A DNA stretch of 29,331 bases from Deltaproteobacteria bacterium TMED58 (lineage in GTDB: Bacteria > Desulfobacterota_D > UBA1144), in NCBI GenBank assembly GCA_002167555.2, contig NHDL02000001.1, positions 59,370 to 88,700 on the forward strand. Direction: 5' to 3'. Each line of letters starts with the position of its first letter. Within the stretch, counting starts at the first letter, position 1. Shown here piece after piece: positions 15,371 through 23,506 of the stretch. The position numbers were made by a program, and so were the translations under genes. The notes under the pieces were generated by a model. It worked only from the letters and a program-made list of their open reading frames with translations, had not been told where the DNA came from and ran no database searches.

Positions 15371-16287
15371 TAGTATTTAATTCTTTTGTCAATTATAGGA
15401 TATGTAAAGTCAATTAGCATATTTATTGTTACAAGAACTGTTGTATATACAATTGTTAAGCCACAAACAATCGGATAGTCTCGATTGATAATAGACAGGA
15501 TAAACATCTTGCCCATACCTGGTATGGAGAAGATGCTTTCCACCACGAAAGAACCAGTAATCATAAATGCAGATATAGGACCTATAGCTGTTACAAATGG
15601 GATAAGCGAATTTTTCAGAATATAAAATTTCAGTATTAATTTAGGTTTTATATTATTTAAAATTGCATTTCTATAATATAGAGTATTTTGTATTTCATTC
15701 ATTGACTCTAGCATTAGTTTTGTTAAAAAAGATATTGAAGGTATCGATAATGTTATTACAGGCAATATGTAGCCCAATGGACTTTCTAGTAGAGCAGCTG
15801 GGAGTATTTTTAATTTTACAGAAAAGAACATTATCAACAGCGCACCAATTAAAAACGTAGGTATTCCTACAGATAGATATAAAAAATTACTCATTATTTT
15901 AGAAAATAAGCTGTTTCTTTTATTGTAAATAAATTTAGCTAAAACAATTGAGCTAAAAATAGTAAAAATAAGAGAAAGGATGCCAATTTTAATAGAATAT
16001 GGCATTGTTTTTCTTATAATTTCATTGACACTTTTGCCCGGATAGAAATATGAGGGCCCCAATTCAAGACTAGAAGTTGTTTTTATATAATGAATATATT
16101 GATTATATAAAGGCTCATCCAACTTGTATTTTTTTTCTATATTTTCCTTTACTCTTGGCGGGAGCCTCTTCTCTGTATCAAAAGGTCCGCCTGGGAGAAC
16201 TCTAAGTAAAAGAAAAGTTGATGAAACTACAATAAATATTACGAGAAGAGAACTTATAATCTTTGATAAAAAAAATTTAGTTTTCAT
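15370..16287 (-). CDS. OppB/DppB-type ABC transporter permease
   Basis: A 305-residue inner-membrane permease with about six membrane segments. The N-terminal helix leads into LRVLPGGPFDTEKRLPP, the signature of the OppB branch of peptide/nickel ABC permeases. The C-terminal half has the EAA-like loop VESIFSIPGMGKMFILSIINRDYPIV, where the ATPase docks. OppB normally pairs with OppC, two ATPases and a binding protein; none is in the window. Downstream is truA and upstream the S41 peptidase, whose 3' end overlaps this gene by 11 bases. The partners must be encoded elsewhere, or the operon has lost them. The family call is firm; the substrate (often di- or oligopeptides) is unknown. Confidence 0.9.
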   Translation of the reverse strand: MKTKFFLSKIISSLLVIFIVVSSTFLLLRVLPGGPFDTEKRLPPRVKENIEKKYKLDEPLYNQYIHYIKTTSSLELGPSYFYPGKSVNEIIRKTMPYSIKIGILSLIFTIFSSIVLAKFIYNKRNSLFSKIMSNFLYLSVGIPTFLIGALLIMFFSVKLKILPAALLESPLGYILPVITLSIPSISFLTKLMLESMNEIQNTLYYRNAILNNIKPKLILKFYILKNSLIPFVTAIGPISAFMITGSFVVESIFSIPGMGKMFILSIINRDYPIVCGLTIVYTTVLVTINMLIDFTYPIIDKRIKY

Positions 16288-19135
16288 TTTTTGTTAAATA
16301 AATTTCCTTGAAAGTTTTAATACCTTTAGTATCTGAAGCAACAATATAAAGTTTATTCCTACCTGGTTTTAAATTAATCTGAAAATTTTCATTAATTATT
16401 TTTTTATTTGGCAAATCTAGCCTTATTTTCTCATCATTGAGGAAATAATTAATATTCTTAATTTTCGATTCATCACTAACCACAGCTTCAATATTTACCT
16501 TATCTATATTGTTTTTTACTGTTGATTGAATATAAATTTGAGGCGGCTCCTCATACATTCTAGTAAGATTGATAAATTTAGAATTTTTCATCATAGATTC
16601 CACAGGTTCAAGATCGGTTTTTTTTAACCATAAATTAATTTCTTTTTTTCCAGAAGATACAAGTATAAAGTTTTGAGTTTCACCTAAACTATTAAATACT
16701 GATCCTTGTTTGACCTGACCTAAAATAATACCGTCATCACTGGGTTCGGAGTAGGCTAGCGTATTTAAAATAATCTTATATGTTTTTGATTTTGTATCAT
16801 AAGAAATTATTTCATCTTTATTTATTGTTATATCTTTATCAAATATTGCTCTAGTATTTTCATCGTGGAATCTGATGGCGAACTTAATTTTATCGTTTTT
16901 TATATCATCGAGCCCTATTGAGAGATTACTTTTTAAACCCAAGTTTTTATTATTTTGAGAGGATATTTTATGCTTCTTATTTTTAATTATTAATTGCTTG
17001 TCATTTGATAGCACGTGAATGTAGCACTTATCACAGTCTAAAGGTTCGTTTATTGTCTCTACATTCAGCTCAAAGTTAATTTGTTCCTTTTGTTTTATTG
17101 GAGTTATTGAATATGTAAATTTTGGAAATGTGAACATATCTTTTACAACTTCTATATCAATTTCTGTCCCACTAATTTTTAATAATGTTGGTCTTAGAGC
17201 TTGACTCATATCCAATTGTAATAAACTAAGATTTAATATATCATCACTACTCTTAATCCAACTAGGTAGATTAAATGATATTTCTAAGTCAGTTTTCTTA
17301 CTAGCTTTTATCTCACCAACATAAAAATATTTATTATCAAAAGTTTTATTGTCAGATTCTGATTTTATTATAATATTTGATAGAGGTTTATCGGATTTAT
17401 TTACGACTGATATATTTATTTCTTTATCTATACCAGGAGTAAATTTAATTTTATCTTGTTTTTTTATATTGACTTTATTTTCCAGAATATAATTCTTTCT
17501 ACTTTTAAAATTATTTTTAGCTGAGGAAAAATTTTTAAGTTTTCTTGAGAATGATTCACTAATTTTTTTTGCTTCTGGTGATATGCGAGCTTCTAGTATA
17601 GATAAAAAACTATTTATATTATTATTGAATTGAACTTTACTAATTAGATCAGAATTTAATATATATTTAGAGAAAGATATTAGCTCATCTTCATCATCTT
17701 CTTTGATTTTTTTTGGTGAATAAATAATATTAAATTTAGATTTTTCAATATCGTCAGAATTAACCTTGGTTGTCGTGTTGTTGTCATATAATTGGATTTC
17801 AATTTCCTTTTCGGATAACAATCTATTTTCTTCAAGCTTTATGGGGATAAAATTAATATCTGGTTTGATACCGTTTAGATGTACTTTATAATTTTCAGGA
17901 CTAAGGTATTCAGCAATTGTTAATTTAACTCCTGAGCCATCCTCTTGACTATAAACTTCTTGGACCGTACCTTTGCCGAATGTTTGCTGTCCAATTATAA
18001 TACCTCTTTCATTATTTTTTATAGCACCTGTCACAATTTCAGAAGCACTAGCACTGCCCCCATCTGTTAGAATAATTAGCGGCCCGTCAAATTTTGGGGT
18101 TTCATATGGGCTGGTAAAGAAATTGAAATTCATTTCCTTAGTCTTACTTTTGGTAGAAACTATTAATTTCTCCTTAAGGAATACATTTGATATTTTAAGG
18201 GCTTGTCCAAATAAACCTCCAGGGTTCCCTCTTAAATCTAATATAAGAGAGTTGATACCTTTTTGTCTCAATGACTCTAAAGAAGAGATAAATTCCTCAT
18301 AGGTATTTGATTGAAAAGTATTTATCTTGATATATCCAATATTATTCTTTAAGGATTTTGACTCTATACTTTTGATTTTAATTATATCTCTTACAATATT
18401 GAACTCTATTAATTCTGGAACATTTTCTCTTTCTACAAAAATAGTAATAGGTGTTCCTTTCTCGCCTCTTAAAAGTTTTATTGCTTGCTCTAATGTAAAA
18501 CCTTCTGTATCAAAATCTTCAATCCGACTTATTTTATCGTTTGCTTTTACTCCTATTTTATCGGCAGGTGTTCCTTCAATTGGCGAGATAATAGTAAGTT
18601 TTTCATCTCTTATTCCAATAACAATTCCTAAACCGCCAAAACTACCTTTGCTTTCAATTAGAAAATCATCAAATAAATCTGGATGAATTATCGATGAATA
18701 TTCATCAACGTGCTGCAGCATTGTATTCGCCACTAAGTAATACAGATCATCTACATCATTAAGTTGTATAGCATTAAATTCTTTTAGATTAGATATTAAT
18801 TGAGTTAATGCTATCCCAACATCTTTAATATTTTTTGCATTAAAAGGATACTCTTCTACTATGAGGTTGCCCCTAATATCATTACCTTGGACCTCAAACT
18901 TACTATTGCTCCCCCATTTTATCTTGATTAAAACATTATCAGAGTAAGAATTAATTGTGTTTATAGATTTTATAAGAATATCTTTATACTGATCATTATT
19001 ATAAAAATATGAATTTTTTTGAATATATTTAGCTGTGTCTCTTATAGTTAAACTTTCTTGTTTAGGGAATCCATAAGAAAAATCTGTGATTACAAAAAAA
19101 AGAACAAACCATGAAAGTAAATTTCTTAAAACCAT
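16277..19135 (-). CDS. Large S41 (C-terminal processing) serine peptidase with SH3-like and Ig-like C-terminal regions
   Basis: A 952-residue exported peptidase. A signal peptide occupies about residues 1-22. The PDZ domain (about 165-250) has GGLGIVIG and GVKANDKISRIED. The S41 core follows with LILDLRGNPGGLFGQAL and DGGSASASEIV; the likely Ser363/Lys388 dyad (GKG) keeps the 25-residue spacing of Prc/CtpA. Unlike ordinary CtpA (about 400-450 residues) it continues for some 500 residues: a charged linker (430-560), a beta-rich part with one CxxC (701-704), an SH3-like segment (about 785-845, ending LWLKKTDLEP) and a final Ig-like segment (868-946). This layout resembles large deltaproteobacterial peptidases (MXAN_5808-type). 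The CxxC and SH3 part may bind murein or partners. It starts the seven-gene minus-strand operon and has no ribosome binding site. Confidence 0.9.
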   Translation of the reverse strand: MVLRNLLSWFVLFFVITDFSYGFPKQESLTIRDTAKYIQKNSYFYNNDQYKDILIKSINTINSYSDNVLIKIKWGSNSKFEVQGNDIRGNLIVEEYPFNAKNIKDVGIALTQLISNLKEFNAIQLNDVDDLYYLVANTMLQHVDEYSSIIHPDLFDDFLIESKGSFGGLGIVIGIRDEKLTIISPIEGTPADKIGVKANDKISRIEDFDTEGFTLEQAIKLLRGEKGTPITIFVERENVPELIEFNIVRDIIKIKSIESKSLKNNIGYIKINTFQSNTYEEFISSLESLRQKGINSLILDLRGNPGGLFGQALKISNVFLKEKLIVSTKSKTKEMNFNFFTSPYETPKFDGPLIILTDGGSASASEIVTGAIKNNERGIIIGQQTFGKGTVQEVYSQEDGSGVKLTIAEYLSPENYKVHLNGIKPDINFIPIKLEENRLLSEKEIEIQLYDNNTTTKVNSDDIEKSKFNIIYSPKKIKEDDEDELISFSKYILNSDLISKVQFNNNINSFLSILEARISPEAKKISESFSRKLKNFSSAKNNFKSRKNYILENKVNIKKQDKIKFTPGIDKEINISVVNKSDKPLSNIIIKSESDNKTFDNKYFYVGEIKASKKTDLEISFNLPSWIKSSDDILNLSLLQLDMSQALRPTLLKISGTEIDIEVVKDMFTFPKFTYSITPIKQKEQINFELNVETINEPLDCDKCYIHVLSNDKQLIIKNKKHKISSQNNKNLGLKSNLSIGLDDIKNDKIKFAIRFHDENTRAIFDKDITINKDEIISYDTKSKTYKIILNTLAYSEPSDDGIILGQVKQGSVFNSLGETQNFILVSSGKKEINLWLKKTDLEPVESMMKNSKFINLTRMYEEPPQIYIQSTVKNNIDKVNIEAVVSDESKIKNINYFLNDEKIRLDLPNKKIINENFQINLKPGRNKLYIVASDTKGIKTFKEIYLTKNEN

Positions 19136-19151
19136 TAATACATTATATAAT
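19123..19151 (+). promoter_or_regulatory. Putative nadE promoter (leaderless)
   Basis: TATAAT at 19146-19151 is a perfect -10 box ending 8 bases before the nadE ATG. With a 17-base spacer the -35 would be TTCTTA (19123-19128), a weak match inside the peptidase gene. The short distance predicts transcription starting at or next to the ATG. Confidence 0.5.
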
Positions 19152-19170
19152 TTAATAATATGAATAGAAA
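19142..19170 (-). promoter_or_regulatory. Putative promoter of the ctp-to-surA operon (leaderless)
   Basis: A perfect minus-strand TATAAT (19147-19142) lies 6 bases before the peptidase ATG. The best -35 candidate with a 17-base spacer is TTTCTA (19170-19165), inside nadE, and is weak. The -10 box shares the palindrome ATTATATAAT (19142-19151) with the nadE promoter. Confidence 0.5.
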
Positions 19171-20800
19171 TATTAAAGTTGCGGTTGCACAGATGAATTC
19201 TTATGTTGGAGGGGTTGAGTACAATTATAAAAAGATTGTAAAATTTATAAAATCTGCAAAAGAAAGAGCGGCTGATTTAATTTGCTTTCCTGAATTAGCC
19301 TTAGTAGGGTACCCTCCTGAGGACCTTCTGCTAAGTTCAAAATTCTTAAAATCAGTCGAATTAGCTATTAAGAAAATTCAACAATCTAAATATAAAACCT
19401 CTTTTATACTTGGATACCCCAAGATAATAGAAGGAAAACTGTTCAATGTTGCAGGAGTATTTATTAATGGCCAATTAAAGTATGAATACAAAAAGATTTA
19501 TCTACCTAACTATGGGGTTTTTGACGAAGAAAGGTATTTTGCTGCTGGAGATAAGCCATTAATCTTTAATTTTAAAGGGAGAAATATATGCTTAACCATT
19601 TGCGAGGATATATGGCATAAGAATGGTATTTATAATAATTTATCTAACATTGAATCTCTTGACCTATTGATTAATATTTCGGCTTCTCCATATAGCACTT
19701 TTAAACAAGGGGAACGATTTAAATTATTAAGTTCAATTTCAAAAAAAAATAATTTAGAAATAGTATATTGCAATATGGTGGGAGGGCAAGATGAGCTTGT
19801 TTTTGACGGCGCGAGCATGTATCTCGATTCAAAAGGGAATCCTATTTTAAAAGGAAAAGATTTTAGTGAAGACTTATTGATTAAGACTTTGGGTCGGAGG
19901 CTGAGATATAAAGCCATACCAATAAAAAGAGGAACTAAAAATGAAAGTTTATTGCATATTTTTTCAGCTTTATCTTTAGGATTGAAAGACTATGTATTAA
20001 AGAATGGTTTTAAAAAAGTTGTCATTGGAATTTCTGGTGGAATTGATTCAGCTTTAGTCGCCGCAATAGCAGCCAAATCTTTAGGCCCAAAAAATGTATT
20101 GGGTATTGCGATGCCAACAAAGTTTAATTCTCAGTTAAGTTTGAACTTAGCGAATGATTTATCTGAGAATATTGGTTTCAGATTAAAAATTTCCGAAATT
20201 CAAGAGATATTTGATAATAATTTAAAGTTATTAAAAAGGGACGTCTATGGAAAAACAGATTTTGATATTACCGAGGAAAATTTGCAGGCTAGAATTAGAG
20301 CAAATATTTTGATGGCTACATCTAATAAGCTTGGCTCTTTACTTCTATCAACAGGTAATAAAAGTGAGACAAGTATTGGCTACTCGACACTGTATGGTGA
20401 TGCAACAGGTGGAATCGCTATTTTAAAAGATATACCAAAAACTTTGGTTTATGATTTAGCTAAATTTTATAATATACATAATCCAAATCAGGCTATTCCT
20501 TTAAAAATAATTCACAGAGATCCCTCAGCGGAACTAAGAATGAACCAAAAAGATTCTGATTCATTGCCTCCATATAAGATTTTAGATAAGATTTTGGAGC
20601 TTCATATTGAGGATGGAATAGAAGCAATTAAAATAGCCTCAAAACTAGGAATTAAAAAATCTTTAGTTCTGAAAATTATAAATAAATTGAATATGAGCGA
20701 GTTTAAAAGAAGACAGGGTCCGATAGGGATTAAAATTACATCTAAGGCATTTGGTAGAGATAGGCGATATCCAATTACTAATGGTTTTAAGGAAGCTTGA
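19160..20800 (+). CDS. nadE: NAD+ synthase, glutamine-dependent
   Basis: The 546-residue two-domain form makes NAD from nicotinate adenine dinucleotide with ammonia released from glutamine. The N-terminal nitrilase-fold glutaminase has the triad Glu45 (CFPELALVGYPPEDLL), Lys113 (YKKIYLPNYGVFDE) and Cys149 (LTICEDIWH). The C-terminal synthetase has the PP-loop SGGIDS at 292-297 and later LQARIRANILM and STGNKSETSIGYSTLYGD. The ATG at 19160 starts the protein at the usual position. It has no Shine-Dalgarno sequence, and its -10 box is 8 bases upstream, as described for the leaderless promoter. tyrS follows after 32 bases. Confidence 0.97.
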   Translation: MNRNIKVAVAQMNSYVGGVEYNYKKIVKFIKSAKERAADLICFPELALVGYPPEDLLLSSKFLKSVELAIKKIQQSKYKTSFILGYPKIIEGKLFNVAGVFINGQLKYEYKKIYLPNYGVFDEERYFAAGDKPLIFNFKGRNICLTICEDIWHKNGIYNNLSNIESLDLLINISASPYSTFKQGERFKLLSSISKKNNLEIVYCNMVGGQDELVFDGASMYLDSKGNPILKGKDFSEDLLIKTLGRRLRYKAIPIKRGTKNESLLHIFSALSLGLKDYVLKNGFKKVVIGISGGIDSALVAAIAAKSLGPKNVLGIAMPTKFNSQLSLNLANDLSENIGFRLKISEIQEIFDNNLKLLKRDVYGKTDFDITEENLQARIRANILMATSNKLGSLLLSTGNKSETSIGYSTLYGDATGGIAILKDIPKTLVYDLAKFYNIHNPNQAIPLKIIHRDPSAELRMNQKDSDSLPPYKILDKILELHIEDGIEAIKIASKLGIKKSLVLKIINKLNMSEFKRRQGPIGIKITSKAFGRDRRYPITNGFKEA

Positions 20801-20826
20801 AAAAATCTTGGCAAATAAGATAATAT
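20797..20826 (+). promoter_or_regulatory. Putative tyrS promoter (leaderless)
   Basis: TTGAAA (20797-20802, overlapping the nadE stop), an 18-base spacer and TAATAT (20821-20826) make a good vegetative promoter. The tyrS ATG is 6 bases beyond the -10 box and has no ribosome binding site, so the transcript should begin at about the ATG. Confidence 0.6.
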
Positions 20827-20832
20827 ATTAAA

Positions 20833-22026
20833 ATGCAATTCCTAGACCCAAAAAAACAATTAGAAATAATACTTGAAAATGTATCAGAAGTAATACCTGT
20901 AGACGAATTATTAGATAAACTCATAACCTCTTTTAAAAAAAATACTCCTTTGAAAATTAAGGCAGGTTTTGATCCTACATCATCTGACTTACATCTTGGC
21001 CATTCTTTATTACTTAAAAAATTAAAAGTATTTCAAGATTTGGGTCATGAAATTAATTTTTTAATTGGTGATTTTACTGCAATGATTGGTGACCCTACTG
21101 GAAGAGATAAGACCCGAAAGCCACTTTCAGCGGATGAAATAGAAATCAACGCATCTACATACAAGCAGCAAATGTTTAAAGTTTTAGATAAAAAGAATGT
21201 AAAAATTTTTTATAATTCAAAATGGTTTGATACTTTCAATTTGAAGGAACTTATAGGCCTCTCTTCATTGGAAAATGTAGCAAGATTATTAGAAAGAGAT
21301 GATTTTAAGAAAAGATATAAATCAGGCGAGCCAATAACGGTAACAGAGTTTCTTTATCCCATATTACAAGCTTATGATTCGGTTGTTCTCTCCTCAGACG
21401 TTGAGTTAGGTGGGACAGATCAAAGATTTAATATCCTTTTAGGTAGACAAATACAGAAGTCTTTTAATGTTCCAGAACAAGTAGGTGTCTTCCTTCCAAT
21501 ATTAGAGGGATTAGATGGAAAAATGAAAATGTCAAAGAGTTTAAATAATTATATAAGCCTGAATGATTCATTTGATGATATGTTTGGAAAAGTGATGTCA
21601 GTCTCAGATGATTTAATGCAAAGATATATTAATCTTCTTTTCAATAATGAAATCAGTCTCTTTGATTCTATTGAAAGTCCTTTGGAAAGAAAAAAGTTAT
21701 TGGGAATGAAAATAGTTTCAGAGTATTATGCAGAGAATTTGTCTCGATTAGCTAAAGATAATTTTGAAAAGAAATTTAGCAAAAAGGATTTTCCTAGTGA
21801 TTTAAAAGAAATTGAAGTCGATTTAGCTGGAAAAAAATTTTTAGATGTACTTTTTGAGGTAACGAAAGAATCCTTTTCAAAATCAGAATTAAAAAGATTA
21901 ATTAAAGACAATGCAGTAGAAGTTAATGGAGAAAAATTTAATACTTTAGATTCATTACCAAAGTTTGAAAACTCTTGGAAGCTAAAATTGGGCAAGAGAA
22001 ACTTTTATAATGTAAAAATTAAGTGA
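20833..22026 (+). CDS. tyrS: Tyrosine--tRNA ligase
   Basis: This class I aminoacyl-tRNA synthetase of 397 residues activates tyrosine. The HIGH-like motif is HLGH at 54-57 in DPTSSDLHLGHSLLLKKL. The KMSKS loop is at 232-236, and ELGGTDQRFNILLGR lies between them. A C-terminal S4 RNA-binding domain (about 335-395, with FSKSELKRLIKDNAVEVNGEKF) contacts the tRNA. Length fits the roughly 400-residue branch. The stop codon at 22024-22026 overlaps the 3' end of the RNase P RNA, which is transcribed from the opposite strand. Confidence 0.97.
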   Translation: MQFLDPKKQLEIILENVSEVIPVDELLDKLITSFKKNTPLKIKAGFDPTSSDLHLGHSLLLKKLKVFQDLGHEINFLIGDFTAMIGDPTGRDKTRKPLSADEIEINASTYKQQMFKVLDKKNVKIFYNSKWFDTFNLKELIGLSSLENVARLLERDDFKKRYKSGEPITVTEFLYPILQAYDSVVLSSDVELGGTDQRFNILLGRQIQKSFNVPEQVGVFLPILEGLDGKMKMSKSLNNYISLNDSFDDMFGKVMSVSDDLMQRYINLLFNNEISLFDSIESPLERKKLLGMKIVSEYYAENLSRLAKDNFEKKFSKKDFPSDLKEIEVDLAGKKFLDVLFEVTKESFSKSELKRLIKDNAVEVNGEKFNTLDSLPKFENSWKLKLGKRNFYNVKIK

Positions 22027-22372
22027 GTGGATTAGTAAGCCGAATTCTGTTCTATGTGATCATCTATCTAAGGCAATAATTACTTATTACCTTTAGCGAC
22101 CTACCCCGAAGCATTTGGAAGGGATACCAGCTTCTATACATGGTCTTTCTCCTGATGGGGTTTACCTAGCCAGAATTTGTTACCAAAACTGCGGTGGTCT
22201 CTTACACCACCTTTTCACCCTTACCGTTAATATCACGTGTTTATTAATGGCGGTTATTTTCTGTGGCACTTTCCATTGCCTTTCGACATCTGGGCGTTAC
22301 CCAGCATCAATTCCCTTAGGAGTTCGGACTTTCCTCTTGTATGTAAAATACAAGCGATCACTCAATCCACTC
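22025..22372 (-). ncRNA. rnpB: RNase P RNA (class A)
   Basis: The minus strand contains the conserved RNase P RNA core: GGAAAGTCCGAACTCC (22334-22319), ending with ACAGAATTCGGCTTAC around 22050-22035. The L15 region CTAGGTAAACCCC (about 22169-22157) carries the GGU that pairs with the tRNA 3' CCA. The two ends pair perfectly: GAGTGGATT (22372-22364) with AATCCACTC (22033-22025), nine base pairs of helix P1. This gives a length of about 348 bases. As the catalytic RNA of RNase P it cleaves tRNA 5' leaders. It begins 11 bases after the rnhA stop and its 3' end overlaps the tyrS stop codon by two bases. Long open frames on the plus strand here are accidental. Confidence 0.96.
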
Positions 22373-22376
22373 CACA

Positions 22377-22406
22377 ATATTATTTACGAAATTGCATCTT
22401 TTGCAA
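22377..22406 (-). promoter_or_regulatory. Possible rnpB promoter inside the end of rnhA
   Basis: TTGCAA (22406-22401), an 18-base spacer and TAATAT (22382-22377) lie just ahead of the RNA. The -10 box is 4 bases from the predicted 5' end, slightly closer than usual, so the true 5' end may be a few bases further in or come from processing of a longer transcript. Confidence 0.4.
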
Positions 22407-22788
22407 GCTTATCTGCGATGGTATTTAATTCTCTAGGAATATAATTTACTGTTATAGCAGATTTGATTTCTTTCTTAAGACTTTGAGCTTTGATTAAAAG
22501 AAGAGATAAATTTTTTTCCTTGCACTTCCATTTATTATTAAATTGCATACAAATTAGTTGTGAATCAGAAAAAATTTCAATATTACTGTATGCAAGCTCC
22601 TTTTTAATAATAGTTTCAAGACATATAATTAAAGCTTGATATTCAGCTATATTATTTGTCACGGTCCCCTCTAATGGCAAAGATATTCTTTCTTCAATAT
22701 TTTCGTTTGCTATAAATATTCCTACCCCGCCAGTACCAGGATTTGGTTGGCAGGCTCCATCTATAAAAATTTTTATATTATCCTTCAT
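22384..22788 (-). CDS. RNase HI-family protein
   Basis: A small RNase H fold protein of 134 residues. The four catalytic acidic residues are all visible: Asp10 (FIDGACQPNPG), Glu49 (NIAEYQAL), Asp75 (IFSDSQL) and Asp126 (YIPRELNTIADKLA). The family degrades the RNA strand of RNA:DNA hybrids, such as Okazaki primers and R-loops. It lacks the basic handle of E. coli RNase HI and is closer to the short RVT_3/YpdQ-like group, so it is called by family rather than as rnhA. Its start overlaps the stop of the zinc-ribbon gene as ATGA, and rnpB follows 11 bases after its stop. Confidence 0.92.
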   Translation of the reverse strand: MKDNIKIFIDGACQPNPGTGGVGIFIANENIEERISLPLEGTVTNNIAEYQALIICLETIIKKELAYSNIEIFSDSQLICMQFNNKWKCKEKNLSLLLIKAQSLKKEIKSAITVNYIPRELNTIADKLAKDAIS

Positions 22789-23492
22789 GTAATCTTTGCT
22801 ACGAGAATTTTTTTACAACATGGAGCAAGAACTATTTCCTTACTTTGTAAAACTTTGATATATGTTTGTGGAGGAATTTTCATATTACAGTGCCCACAAA
22901 TTTCACTATTTGTCTCAGATATTATTGGTGGTTTATTACTTGAACATAATCTTTCATAGATTTTTAAGAAATCTTTATCGGCATTTTTTGCTAAATCTAG
23001 TCGCTGATTACTTAAAGATTCAACCTCCGTTCTAGATTCATTAAGCTCTAACTCAAGTTCCTCAATTTGTCCTTTCATTGGAAGAATTTCACTCTCAAAG
23101 TTTTCTTGAGTTTTTTTTGAATCTTCCTTATTAGTCTCAATTTCTTCCATAACTTTTATAAGGCTATCTTCGATCTCTATTTTCTTCCTTTTTAAATCAC
23201 CAGTTTCTTTCTGAAGCGCTTCGAATTCTTTTGTTGAACTAATTGAAAAAAGTTTTTCCTCAATTAATTTAACTTTTTCCTCAATTTCTATAACATCTTT
23301 TTCATATCCTTTCGAGGCTAATTCAAGTTCCGAAACCTTTTGATTTAAATTTTCTATTTTCTTTTCCTCAATGTTAATTATTTGATTTATATCAGAAATT
23401 TTTTCGGGCAGTTTCTTATAAGAATTTTCAATCTCGGATATTTGAATATCTAATTTTTGAATCTCTAATAATGGTTTTATTTTTTCAATCAT
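22785..23492 (-). CDS. Coiled-coil protein with C4-type zinc ribbon (CT398/DUF164-like)
   Basis: From the ATG at 23492 the protein is 235 residues. About residues 10-175 form a long charged helical hairpin rich in Glu, Lys and Leu, with a conserved-looking FSISSTKEFEALQKE segment. The C-terminal part has ICGHCNMKIPPQ and later APCCKKIL, the four Cys of a small zinc ribbon. The family is widespread and its function unsettled; a nucleic-acid or secretion-related role has been proposed. An in-frame GTG at 23501 would add three residues but is only 2-3 bases from the AGGA at 23507-23504. The ATG is about 11 bases from it and is preferred. The AGGA begins at the last base of the upstream tRNA. Confidence 0.88.
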   Translation of the reverse strand: MIEKIKPLLEIQKLDIQISEIENSYKKLPEKISDINQIINIEEKKIENLNQKVSELELASKGYEKDVIEIEEKVKLIEEKLFSISSTKEFEALQKETGDLKRKKIEIEDSLIKVMEEIETNKEDSKKTQENFESEILPMKGQIEELELELNESRTEVESLSNQRLDLAKNADKDFLKIYERLCSSNKPPIISETNSEICGHCNMKIPPQTYIKVLQSKEIVLAPCCKKILVAKIT

Positions 23493-23506
23493 TTTGTTCA
23501 CTTTCC

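Noticed and set aside
22115-22444. Open reading frames of 109 and 63 codons on the plus strand between tyrS and the RNase H gene
   Set aside because: They lie almost wholly within the RNase P RNA on the opposite strand. Codons follow RNA structure, and the translated products resemble no family.
23493-23501. GTG start for the zinc-ribbon gene
   Set aside because: The AGGA is too close (2-3 bases) for this codon. The ATG at 23492 is better spaced, though not ideally.
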